Origin: Fimbriimonas ginsengisoli Gsoil 348
Lineage (GTDB): Bacteria > Armatimonadota > Fimbriimonadia > Fimbriimonadales > Fimbriimonadaceae
Reading direction: 5' to 3'
Assembly: GCF_000724625.1 (NCBI RefSeq)
Contig: NZ_CP007139.1
Location: 3,906,001-3,970,000, forward strand
DNA length: 64,000 bases
The first letter of the stretch is position 1. Every line of letters begins with the position of its first letter. The notes beneath the pieces were generated by a model. The model searched no databases, was not told the DNA's origin, and saw only the letters and a list, made by a program, of their open reading frames with translations. Positions 54,345 to 61,690 of the stretch are shown here, in pieces. The translations under genes and the position numbers were made by a program.

Positions 54345-54420
54345 GGCCCGGTCGTCTAGTGGTTAGGATGCCGCCCTTTCAAGGCGGAGGTCGCGGGTTC
54401 AAGTCCCGTCCGGGCTACCA
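54345..54420 (+). tRNA. tRNA-Glu (anticodon TTC)
   Basis: A 76-nt cloverleaf is clear. The acceptor is GGCCCGG/CCGGGCT (first pair a G.T), the anticodon stem CCGCC/GGCGG with loop CTTTCAA gives anticodon TTC (54378-54380), and the T arm is CGCGGGTTCAAGTCCCG. The discriminator is A and CCA is encoded (54418-54420). The D-arm GTCTAGTGGTTAGGAT is typical of tRNA-Glu. Confidence 0.97.
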
Positions 54421-54433
54421 CCTACAAATGACA

Positions 54434-54465
54434 TTGGACAGATTTTTAGTTAAAAATCTGTCCAA
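54434..54465 (+). terminator. Perfect A/T-rich hairpin after tRNA-Glu
   Basis: TTGGACAGATTTTTA (54434-54448) pairs perfectly with TAAAAATCTGTCCAA (54451-54465) around a 2-nt loop, 14 bp after the tRNA. It is flanked by the direct repeat TGACATT (54429-54435 and 54479-54485). It may terminate the tRNA transcript or be a small insertion or recombination relic; no T-run follows. Confidence 0.65.
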
Positions 54466-54486
54466 CGCTCTTCTTGAATGACATTT

Positions 54487-54745
54487 TGTGAATACGAAGG
54501 CTCCTGATGTTGTTAGGTTGATGTCGCCGCTTTCAGGGCTCGGAGGGTTGGTCGGCCTTTACCCAGGGCTAACGCCCTGGGCTGTAGGATTTCGCCCCCT
54601 TGGGGCTGGCTTCGGGCCCGCGGGTTGGAGGCACCTTCGATCGTTAGACGACCCGATTGGGTGACAGGGTTTTGAGACGGCCTGTTTAGCTGCGGTTCAA
54701 GGTTCCTCCGGGGTAAATCCCTGGGCTACGGGCAAACCATCACTG
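54487..54745. repeat. Dispersed intergenic repeat, copy 1
   Basis: Most of the 370-bp gap between tRNA-Glu and the Nif3 gene is a degenerate element sharing several blocks with 58000-58380. GTCGCC-CTTTCAGGGCTC is at 54523-54542, and GTTTTGAGA--G-CTGTTTAGCTGCGG with AAGGTTCCTCCGGGG at 54669-54712. The palindrome CCCAGGGC/GCCCTGGG lies at 54562-54581. It can be read as short broken reading frames, but nothing supports a real gene. Confidence 0.65.
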
Positions 54746-54789
54746 TCAGCGTATTTTCTCGATGACGATCCACGCTCTGCGCTTCCGAC

Positions 54790-55911
54790 CTACATCGGTC
54801 TTCCGTGGAATCCCGGGCGGGGAGTGAAGAGGTTCCATTCGATAGATGGCATCTCGTTTGCCATTCGGTCGCGTAGGGCGGCGGAGCCGGGGTGCTCGGT
54901 GGCGTAGTGGCCGCTGGAGAGGATGCACATGCCCGATTCGCTCGCCTCGAGGGCGACGTGTTGCTTGACCTCCCCGGTTACCATGACGTCGGCGTCGGCC
55001 CGCTGGGCGGCCATCCAGTCGCCATCGGCGGCCCCTCCTACGACGGCGACCTTTCGTATCCGCTTCGCGGGATCGCCCCAGGCGAGGGAGCGGGTGGATA
55101 GCACTCGATCGGTCAACGCTACGAATTCTCCGAGGGTCATCGGCTCTGGCATCACTCCGATTCGCGCCAACGGTTGTTCCGGGACTGGAGCCAACGAGAG
55201 GTAGTCGAAGGCCGGCCCCTCGTAGGGATGGGCTTTCCTTAACGCACGGGCCACCGCAGTCGCGCGATCTTCTGGTAGCACCATCTCCACCCGCACCTCG
55301 TCTACGGTCGTTCTCTCCCCGGGCGCTCCGATGTGCGGATCGGAATCCGGTGCGGCTTCGAAGTCGCCTTGTCCCGAGCTCCTAAAAGCGCAACGCCGAT
55401 AGGCGCCGATTACGCCGGCTCCTTCGGCGGAGACGGCATCGATGATCCGATCGGCTGCCTCGGCGGGGCAAAAGAAGACGAGCTTGAGGTTCTTCACATT
55501 TTCCGTCGTGCCGAAGGAGCGAACCTCTTGCAGGCCGAACATCTCCGCCAAGGTGTCGTTGATGCCTCCGATCGCCGCATCCCAATTCGTGTGGGCGGCA
55601 ATGAAGCTGGTCCCCTGCTGGATGAGCTTCACGATCGTTCGCCCTTCGTGGGAGCGAGTGTCGACGGACGAAATCGGGTTGAAGATCAGCGGGTGGTGGG
55701 TGAGAAGGAGCTGAGCCTCTCGTTCGCGCGCGAAATCGACGGCTCCGAGTGATCGGTCCATCGAAACTACGGCGCGACGAACCTCACCGTCGATGTTGCC
55801 GACCTGCAGGCCGATCTTGTCAAAGCTTAAGGCATGTCGCTTTGGGGCGATCTTCTCGATGACGGCAAGAACTTCTCTAACGGTAGCCACACCGTATTTT
55901 GCCGGACCCAC
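54790..55911 (-). CDS. Nif3-like dinuclear metal centre hexameric protein
   Basis: The roughly 373-residue protein is a long-form Nif3/YqfO: VREVLAVIEKIAPKRHALSFDKIGLQVG, LLLTHHPLIFNP and IAAHTNWDAAIGGINDTLAE form the N-terminal metal-binding half. A central inserted PII-like domain (about 135-240) has VFFCPAEAADRIIDAVSAEGAG and HPYEGPAFDYLSL. The C-terminal half ends VAVVGGAADGDWMAAQRADADVMVTGE and SSGHYATEHPGSAALRD. The family binds two metal ions; the cellular function is unsettled, though it is annotated as GTP cyclohydrolase I type 2. GTG starts at 55911 and 55890 are both possible. It follows a small gene on the same strand by 16 bp. Confidence 0.93.
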   Translation of the reverse strand: MGPAKYGVATVREVLAVIEKIAPKRHALSFDKIGLQVGNIDGEVRRAVVSMDRSLGAVDFAREREAQLLLTHHPLIFNPISSVDTRSHEGRTIVKLIQQGTSFIAAHTNWDAAIGGINDTLAEMFGLQEVRSFGTTENVKNLKLVFFCPAEAADRIIDAVSAEGAGVIGAYRRCAFRSSGQGDFEAAPDSDPHIGAPGERTTVDEVRVEMVLPEDRATAVARALRKAHPYEGPAFDYLSLAPVPEQPLARIGVMPEPMTLGEFVALTDRVLSTRSLAWGDPAKRIRKVAVVGGAADGDWMAAQRADADVMVTGEVKQHVALEASESGMCILSSGHYATEHPGSAALRDRMANEMPSIEWNLFTPRPGFHGRPM

Positions 55912-55920
55912 AAACGGAAA

Positions 55921-55938
55921 CGGGGGCTTACGCCCCCG
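55921..55938. terminator. Short GC hairpin overlapping a stop codon
   Basis: CGGGGGC (55921-55927) pairs with GCCCCCG (55932-55938) around TTAC. The loop contains the stop codon of the small minus-strand gene, just upstream of Nif3. It could reduce read-through into Nif3. Confidence 0.55.
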
Positions 55939-56164
55939 CCGTGCCTAGCTCTCGCGTCGACCGGAATCCAGACGGTCTGGATTTATTATTTATAGGATTG
56001 CTTCTGGAACTACATTGTTCTGATGTGCAATAGTCCGCCAGTTTCCGTAACGCCCGTTCTGAGACGGTATCCAATCCGTTGGGGCTTGTAAGACACAAGC
56101 TCAACAGCGCATACGCCTCATCTTCGGTGAGTCTCAGCCCCTCTGGATTGTGTCCAGCGTTCAT
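55928..56164 (-). CDS. Small hypothetical protein
   Basis: This 78-residue protein is supported by AAGGAGGGG five nt upstream of its ATG at 56164, one of the best ribosome sites in the window. The sequence is soluble, with an Asp/Glu-rich helical part (EGLRLTEDEAYALLSLCLTS, TVSERALRKLADYC) and a Ser/Asn-rich tail. No homologue comes to mind. It lies 133 bp from the divergent yqhQ gene and 16 bp before Nif3. Confidence 0.65.
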   Translation of the reverse strand: MNAGHNPEGLRLTEDEAYALLSLCLTSPNGLDTVSERALRKLADYCTSEQCSSRSNPINNKSRPSGFRSTRELGTAGA

Positions 56165-56296
56165 GAGAGCCCCTCCTTAAGCGGGTTTCGCTTATTATCA
56201 TGACTCCTAATTGATGGGTGAATACACACTACCGGGACCTTTTCCCTGGAAAATTCACCAGGGTCCGAATTTCCCCCCGGCTGTATACTGGTCCCC

Positions 56297-57355
56297 ATGC
56301 CTCAGGGCGAATATCTGCAGTACGGGGGCCAAGCCATCGTCGAAGGCGTGATGATGCGGTCTCCCCGTTTTTTCTGCATCGCATGCCGCGCGCCTAACGG
56401 CCAAATCGTCCTCCAAACCGAGGCGATCGAGAAAACCTGGATCGGACGCCAGAAGTGGCTGAAGAAGCCGCTCCTTCGCGGATCGCTGGCACTGCTCGAT
56501 GCCATGGCGTTGGGGTCGCGGGCGATGAAGTTCGCCACGCACATCCAGATCGATCCGGCTTATCTGCCAGTGGACGAGTCGGCGACGGCAACTCCCGCTG
56601 CCGCCCCGGCGGCGCAGGGGCCAAGCAAGAAGGTTCAAGACATCACCGTCGCCTCTACGATGGTCGTCGCCATCGTTTTCGGGTTGGTGCTGTTCAACTA
56701 TGTGCCGAACCTGATCGCCGAGTACACCCAGCGGGCGATGGGGAGCCACGACTCCACGCGGATCAACTTGGTCTCGGAGATCATTAAGATGGTGATCTTC
56801 CTCGGGTACGTGGGCTTGATTGGCTTGTTGCCCGATATCCGCCGCGTGTTTCAATATCATGGAGCGGAGCACAAGGCGATCAACACCCTGGAGGCGGAGC
56901 AGACGCTCAATATGGAGAACTGCAAGAATCAAACGCGGCTCCATCCCAGGTGCGGAACGAGCTTCGCGATCATCGTGCTGCTTCTCGGCCTTCTCACGTT
57001 CACTTTCGTGCCCCGTTACCCGATTACCGGAGGCAAGCAGGGAATTCCGATCGTCGACGTAAGCGTTCGATTCTTGATCGAGCTTATGATCCTGCCGCTT
57101 ATCGCGGGGGTAGCGTACGAACTACTAAGATTCGCCGGTAAGTTCCGGAACCAGGGATTGGTTAATCTTTTCTTCAAGCCCGGAATCTGGAGCCAGTATC
57201 TGACCACACGCGAACCGGACGAGACGCAGATCGAGGTATCGCTCGCCGCGCTTAAGTCGGTTTTGCGAGCCGAGGAGATGAACGGGGTCCATCCAGAAGA
57301 GGAAGTGAACGCCCTCGAAAGCGCTCCGATCGTCGTTCCAACGAATCCGTTATAG
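56297..57355 (+). CDS. yqhQ: DUF1385 (YqhQ family) membrane protein
   Basis: The 352-residue protein shows the DUF1385 pattern: YLQYGGQAIVEGVMMRSPRF at the start, KKPLLRGSLALLDAMALGSRAM, several transmembrane segments, the signature VFQYHGAEHKAINTLE, LHPRCGTSFAIIVLLLGLLTF and GKFRNQGLVNLFFKPGIWSQYLTTREPDETQIEV. The function is unknown (a metal-dependent membrane enzyme is often suggested). TATACT (56284-56289) ends 7 nt before the ATG and no Shine-Dalgarno exists, so the mRNA may be leaderless. The last 35 codons are duplicated at 57863-57967. Confidence 0.93.
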   Translation: MPQGEYLQYGGQAIVEGVMMRSPRFFCIACRAPNGQIVLQTEAIEKTWIGRQKWLKKPLLRGSLALLDAMALGSRAMKFATHIQIDPAYLPVDESATATPAAAPAAQGPSKKVQDITVASTMVVAIVFGLVLFNYVPNLIAEYTQRAMGSHDSTRINLVSEIIKMVIFLGYVGLIGLLPDIRRVFQYHGAEHKAINTLEAEQTLNMENCKNQTRLHPRCGTSFAIIVLLLGLLTFTFVPRYPITGGKQGIPIVDVSVRFLIELMILPLIAGVAYELLRFAGKFRNQGLVNLFFKPGIWSQYLTTREPDETQIEVSLAALKSVLRAEEMNGVHPEEEVNALESAPIVVPTNPL

Positions 57356-57361
57356 GTCGGT

Positions 57362-57733
57362 TTGAAAAAGACTACAGTTACGGATCTTGCGAAACTCGTA
57401 TCTGCCGCCACGTCGAGCGGGCCTCAGTGGGGCGAGGAGTGCGAGGACCTGGATATGACGTTGCTCGTCTGGAGACCTTCAGAGGGGATCGCCGAGCACG
57501 TTAACGAGGAGATGGACGTCCTAGTCGTTGGCTTCGCCGGCGAGGGTTTGATTTCCATCGACGATGAGAACCATTCCGTAAATGCAGGCCAGGCCATTCT
57601 GATTCCGAAGGGGAGCAAACGCTCCATTCTCGCGCTCGACGGCGGCTTCTCACACTTGAACGTGCATCAGCGGAGAAAGCGGCTCATGCCGGGATTAGGG
57701 ACGGATAGTTGGAAGAACCGGGTCTTGCCTTAG
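57362..57733 (+). CDS. Cupin domain protein
   Basis: The 123-residue protein is a single cupin barrel: MTLLVWRPSEGIAEHVNEEMDVLVVGFAGEG holds the first motif (H near residue 46, E nearby), and INDDENHSVNAGQAILIPKGSKRSI-like spacing gives the second. It starts with TTG at 57362, 6 bp after the yqhQ stop, and lies between yqhQ and a broken copy of the yqhQ 3' end. It probably binds a metal; the ligand is unknown. Confidence 0.82.
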   Translation: MKKTTVTDLAKLVSAATSSGPQWGEECEDLDMTLLVWRPSEGIAEHVNEEMDVLVVGFAGEGLISIDDENHSVNAGQAILIPKGSKRSILALDGGFSHLNVHQRRKRLMPGLGTDSWKNRVLP

Positions 57734-57862
57734 CCGATTCGACAGGAGCTTTCGGCGGTCCTCTATTTGCCTTTAAGTTGGGTTCGACGGTTTCGAAAAA
57801 TTGCGGGTGGTGAAGAATGCGGGCCCGTGTGGTTGTCCATTTCTGAGGTGGCGGCGCCTCTT

Positions 57863-57967
57863 CTTAAGTCGGTTTTGCGAGCCGAGGAGATGAACGGGGT
57901 CTATCCGGAAGAGGAGGTGAACGCCCTCGAAAGCGCTCCGATCATCATTCCCACCGGCCCGATTTGA
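57863..57967 (+). pseudogene. Duplicated 3' fragment of yqhQ
   Basis: This 105-bp segment repeats 57251-57355 at an offset of 612 bp with few changes, including the stop region. The translation LKSVLRAEEMNGVYPEEEVN...SAPIIIPTGPI matches the yqhQ C-terminus (HPEEEVN...SAPIVVPTNPL). Weaker similarity extends about 25 bp upstream. No start codon or ribosome site is associated. It looks like a remnant of a tandem duplication that spanned the cupin gene, or a trace of recombination. Confidence 0.9.
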
Positions 57968-57999
57968 CCCGTGGCAACGGCGGCTCGTGGTCATTGACA

Positions 58000-58380
58000 A
58001 TAAGATCTACATTCCCATGCCTGAATTGGCCCGTAGCCCGGGGATAAATTCCCGGGCTACGGGCGAGGCAATATTGTCACCCTGTTTTTTGATAACCGTT
58101 GCCCCAGAGGAACCTCGATTCGCAGCTAAACAGACAATCTCAAGACTCTGGTGCGTTCCGGTTCCTGAGATTCTTAACGGTAGGGACGGTGATTCTTTAG
58201 ATGAGGTCGCCACTTTCAGGGCTCAGAAGGTTTGGTGGCAATTACCAGGGTTCCGCTGCGCTGCACCCTTAGCTTTAGGAGGTCGCGCTTTCAGCGCTGA
58301 TGCGGGCTTTGGCGCCTACATCGGGTTCCAGAGTTTTGAGATTGTTTGTTTCGCTGGGGACCAGGGGGCAATCAGATAAG
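58000..58380. repeat. Dispersed intergenic repeat, copy 2, with inverted ends
   Basis: The 510-bp stretch 57968-58477 holds no convincing gene. GCCCGTAGCCCGGG (58029-58042) pairs perfectly with CCCGGGCTACGGGC (58051-58064). The segment 58108-58145, reverse-complemented, matches 54669-54712 in copy 1 and also 58333-58362, so this copy has inverted terminal segments (GTYTTGAGATTGTYTGTTT) about 225 bp apart. GTCGCCACTTTCAGGGCTC (58206-58224) matches copy 1. A 130-codon open frame across it is repeat-derived. Confidence 0.7.
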
Positions 58381-58477
58381 GGATATGCAAGTCCAATTCT
58401 GTCAAAGACCACAATCCCCAGCGACAGTTTTTGAACCGCGGCGGGAGATCACACCCGATGAGGGCCGCGAGAGACAA

Positions 58478-58873
58478 CTACGTTGGAGGCAGTCGGTGCG
58501 AGAAGGGCAATTCGCGCTGTGGCGCATGAAGTTCACGGTCATGGAGGACGGTCGCAATACCAAAGTGAAACATGATCACGGCCACGGCAGCAACTAGAAT
58601 CGTGGAATACAGGTTCGGAGAGCTACTCCGAATTCTCAGATACCACCACATCGCACCGACGGAAATACTGAGGGGCCAATCAAGCCACCGGTGCCCACTG
58701 ATTAAACTCACAGACCATAGGAATAATGCGACGTTGGGTGCGATCCGGAACACCAAATAGATCCCAAAAGAAGCGACCTCCCCTTTTGCCCTGACGCCAA
58801 ACGTGGCGCCAGTCCTCCAACCCTCGACGGTTTCGACGGCCTGCCGGTATCGCCCGAAAAGAGTCCGCCACAT
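58478..58873 (-). CDS. Hypothetical small membrane protein
   Basis: The 131-residue protein has three hydrophobic segments (IYLVFRIAPNVALFLWSVSLI, LDWPLSISVGAMWWYLRI and STILVAAVAVIMFHFGIATVL). No family is recognised. Support for expression is TATGAT (58880-58885, minus strand) exactly 6 nt before the ATG, the same arrangement as other leaderless candidates here. It may be a solitary accessory gene; its neighbours are repeat DNA and a tRNA. Confidence 0.6.
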   Translation of the reverse strand: MWRTLFGRYRQAVETVEGWRTGATFGVRAKGEVASFGIYLVFRIAPNVALFLWSVSLISGHRWLDWPLSISVGAMWWYLRIRSSSPNLYSTILVAAVAVIMFHFGIATVLHDRELHAPQRELPFSHRLPPT

Positions 58874-58982
58874 AGCACCATCATATCGCGAAGCCTCGAG
58901 CTCGCGGCCGAGCGCCGGAGTGGGCGAGGGTATGGAACTCCCTTATTCAGGGCACGTAAGGTATATTTTTGAGATCACCCAG

Positions 58983-59059
58983 GGTGCCGTGCCCAAGTGG
59001 CCTAAGGGGACGGTCTGCAAAACCGTTATTCGGCGGTTCGAATCCGCCCGGCACCTCCA
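58983..59059 (+). tRNA. tRNA-Cys (anticodon GCA)
   Basis: The acceptor GGTGCCG/CGGCACC is perfect, the anticodon stem ACGGT/ACCGT with loop CTGCAAA gives anticodon GCA (59017-59019), and the T arm is GGCGGTTCGAATCCGCC. The discriminator is T (U73), an identity element for tRNA-Cys, and CCA is encoded at 59057-59059. Confidence 0.96.
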
Positions 59060-59103
59060 ATTCCTCGCGACGTTTGGCCCGTCCGGGACGTCTCGAATTT
59101 CCG

Positions 59104-59854
59104 ATGGCTCCGCGCCAAGCCCTTCTTGAACGGAACGACCGAATTTGCGCGCTCGGCGTGATCGCCCCGCCGCCGATCCACGTTCAAACGCCTACCTTCG
59201 ATGGCTCGCTCGCGATGCTGTTCGCCTGCGTCCGCGACCACAAGGTCGACCTGATGGAGGTGCCTCTCTTTCCGATCTGTGAGGCTTACTTCACTTACAT
59301 CTTACAGGCAGAGGTGAAAGATCTCGACGAGGCGGCCGCGGCGCTAACCGCGCTCGCCTATCTTTTTGGAGAGGAAGGCGTGGCTGTTGCTCCCGGTTCC
59401 CGATCCGGAGCCGGACTACGAAGAGGCGATGGACCCGGTGGAGCCGACATCGCACGAGTACCGCGCGGCGATCGAAGCGCTTTCGATGTGGCAGCAAGAG
59501 CGCGACCGGCTGTTTTTCCGATCGCCCGACGTGGGACCGGACCCATACGAGCTTCCTTACACTCTTAGCAACGTTTCGCCAACCGATCTGGCTCGGGCGT
59601 TCGAGCGGCTGCTGAAGAAGGCGCAGCCGGAACAGATGGAGCATTTGAGCAAGCCGCGAAAGTCGCTGGCGGATCAGATGGAAGTCGTTTTACTGGCGAT
59701 TTCGTTCGAGTGGCGAAGTTTGGAGCAGCTTGTCGTGGAGCCATTTACACGATCCGACGCGGTCTACTGGTTTTTGGCCCTCCTGGAGTTGATCAGGCTC
59801 GGGCAGGTTCGCGCCCGGCTGAACGAAGACGGCGTGGAGTTCGCGAGAGCGTGA
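59104..59854 (+). CDS. scpA: Segregation and condensation protein A, frameshifted
   Basis: ScpA is the kleisin of the SMC-ScpA-ScpB condensin. The first frame encodes the N-terminal part PTFDGSLAMLFACVRDHKVDLMEVPL...EAAAALTALAYLF. The family-typical continuation ERKAWLLLPVPDPEPDYEEAMDP and the C-terminal winged helix (SLEQLVVEPFTRSDAVYWFLALLELIRLGQVRARL) are in the +1 frame, ending at 59854. The switch is at the T5 run CTTTTTGGAGAGG (59362-59374). Removing one T gives LLERKAWLLLP, the expected sequence. ATG 59104 is a guess for the start; GTG 59158 is possible. scpB follows after 6 bp. Confidence 0.88.
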
Positions 59855-59860
59855 GGCAAC

Positions 59861-60394
59861 TTGGACCCGGTTGATCAGATTCTTGCGCTTTTGTTCGTTG
59901 CCGATGCACCGGCATCGCTCGCCTCTCTGGCGGCTCCCCTGGGCTATACCGAGGGGCAAGTGGAGCAGGCGCTGGAGCTCCTGGATAAGCGGCTCAAGAA
60001 GTCGGGGCCATTGCAACTGGTAACGCTAGCAGGGGGCTATCAGATATCGACGAAGCCGGCATATGCGGAAATCGTCTCGGCGTTTCTCAAGCCGCAACGG
60101 CAACGGCTAAGCCGGAGTCTGATGGAAGTACTGGCGATCATCGCTTACAAGCAGCCTATGACGATGGCGGAAATCGATGCCGTGCGGGGCGTGCAGAGCG
60201 ATTACAGCGTGAAGGCATTGCTGGAGCGGCGGCTTGTTCAGGAGACCGGGCGCAGGGCAACTCCAGGCCGTCCCGTGCTTTACGGAACGTCTGCGCAGTT
60301 TTTACATCAATTCAATATGAGCGATCTTTCGCAGCTTCCTCCCTTGGAGAGCGAGCCGCGAGCCTTGGAAGCACGAGTCGACGAATTGGAATAG
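59861..60394 (+). CDS. scpB: Segregation and condensation protein B
   Basis: The 177-residue protein has the two winged-helix domains of ScpB: VDQILALLFVADAPASLASLA, VEQALELLDKRLKKSGPLQLVTLAGGYQISTKPAYAEIV, LSRSLMEVLAIIAYKQPMTMAEIDAVRGVQSDYSVKALLERRLVQETGRRATPGRPVLYGTS. It bridges ScpA and SMC in chromosome segregation. It begins with TTG at 59861, behind GTGAGG, six bp after the scpA stop, so the two are co-translated. Confidence 0.95.
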   Translation: MDPVDQILALLFVADAPASLASLAAPLGYTEGQVEQALELLDKRLKKSGPLQLVTLAGGYQISTKPAYAEIVSAFLKPQRQRLSRSLMEVLAIIAYKQPMTMAEIDAVRGVQSDYSVKALLERRLVQETGRRATPGRPVLYGTSAQFLHQFNMSDLSQLPPLESEPRALEARVDELE

Positions 60395-60481
60395 TGTTTG
60401 TTACCATTGCGGTCCTGAGCTTAACGGTTGTGTTAGGCTAGTGAAACGCCGGTATGATCCGGTCCGCTCCGAGAACTTGCC

Positions 60482-61690
60482 ATGAAAGGATTCCGCAATC
60501 TTCTCGTAACGGTGGCCCTCGCAATCCCCTTCACGGGGCACGCGCTGGACGTCGTTGCCAAAAGCGCCATCATCATCGACGCTACAACCGGGAAGGTCCT
60601 GTGGGCCAAAGATGCGGAGACTCCGCGCTACCCCGCCAGTACGACGAAGATCATGACGGGGCTTCTCCTGATCGAGAATCGTCTTCCCACGGACATCATC
60701 ACCGCGCCGGGCGACGTGATGAACGTGAAAGAGGCGAGCATGCATCTGAAGCCTTTTGAGAGGGTTTCGGCGCGCGATATGCTTTACGCTCTGATGCTGC
60801 GGAGTGCGAACGACGGCTGCTACGCAGTGGCGTGCGACATCGCGGGCTCCGTCCCCAAGTTTGCGCAGATGATGAACGAACGGGCGCGGCAGATCGGGTG
60901 CACCCATACGCACTTCGATAACCCCAACGGCCTGAACGATCCGCTCCACTACACATCGGCGCACGATCTGGCCCGGATCGCCCGAGAGGCGATGAAGAGG
61001 CCCGAATTCCGCGAGGTGGTGCGCACTTACAAAAAGTCGATTTCCCGAAGCATCAATTCCAAGGATTGCACGATGGTGAACCACAATAAGTGGCTTCCCA
61101 AGGACCCAACGGCGGACGGGATCAAGACCGGCTACACGGTGCCGGCCGGGCACTGCTACGTCGGGAGCGCGACCCGAAACGGGTACCGTGTCATTACCGT
61201 GGTGATGAACTCCCCTCATTGGCAGCAAGATCACCAGAACATGCTGAAGTGGGCCTTCGACGGCTACGCCCGACTTCCGCTGGTGCAAAAGGATTCAGAA
61301 GTTGGCACTCCCCCAGTATTGGGCGGAGTCAAGGATAAGGTGGCGGTGGCCACGGTTGAGAGCGTGGACAGCCTTGTATCACGGGCCAAGCTGCCCCCGA
61401 ACGGTCAGCCTCCAATGCGGACCGAGTTCGCAGAGCCGCTTAGGGCGCCGATCAAGCGTGGTCAGGTGGTCGGCACATTGGTCGTCACCGACCCTGAAGG
61501 GTTCGAGCAGAGAGTGCCCATCGCCGCGACGGAAGACGTCGCGGAAGCGACTCTCTTGCCTTCGCCCGGGAAAGGGTCGGGCAACTTTGCGATGCTGGGT
61601 GGAGCGCTGGTGCTCGGCGGCATCGTCTTTAGAGGACGCGCAAGGAGGTCTCGGTATAGCACGCAAGCAGTTCGACCGCGCAGCTCCTAA
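60482..61690 (+). CDS. D-alanyl-D-alanine carboxypeptidase (PBP5/6-type, S11 family)
   Basis: The 402-residue protein has a signal peptide (NLLVTVALAIPFTGHAL). The serine-peptidase domain has PASTTKIM (S53-x-x-K56), LRSANDG (SxN, 107-109) and GIKTGYTVP (KTG, 214-216), then a PBP5-type C-terminal domain (LPPNGQPPMRTEFAEPLRAPIKRGQVVGTLV). It ends in a hydrophobic segment (FAMLGGALVLGGIVF) plus a basic tail, a membrane anchor. It removes the terminal D-Ala from peptidoglycan pentapeptides. A -10 candidate TATGAT lies 24 nt upstream (60453-60458). Its 3' end overlaps the pseudouridine synthase start by about 35 nt. Confidence 0.95.
   Translation: MKGFRNLLVTVALAIPFTGHALDVVAKSAIIIDATTGKVLWAKDAETPRYPASTTKIMTGLLLIENRLPTDIITAPGDVMNVKEASMHLKPFERVSARDMLYALMLRSANDGCYAVACDIAGSVPKFAQMMNERARQIGCTHTHFDNPNGLNDPLHYTSAHDLARIAREAMKRPEFREVVRTYKKSISRSINSKDCTMVNHNKWLPKDPTADGIKTGYTVPAGHCYVGSATRNGYRVITVVMNSPHWQQDHQNMLKWAFDGYARLPLVQKDSEVGTPPVLGGVKDKVAVATVESVDSLVSRAKLPPNGQPPMRTEFAEPLRAPIKRGQVVGTLVVTDPEGFEQRVPIAATEDVAEATLLPSPGKGSGNFAMLGGALVLGGIVFRGRARRSRYSTQAVRPRSS

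Noticed and set aside
57987-58379. 130-codon plus-strand open frame
   Set aside because: It runs through the dispersed repeat and a perfect palindrome; its blocks recur in another gap where they are broken by stops.
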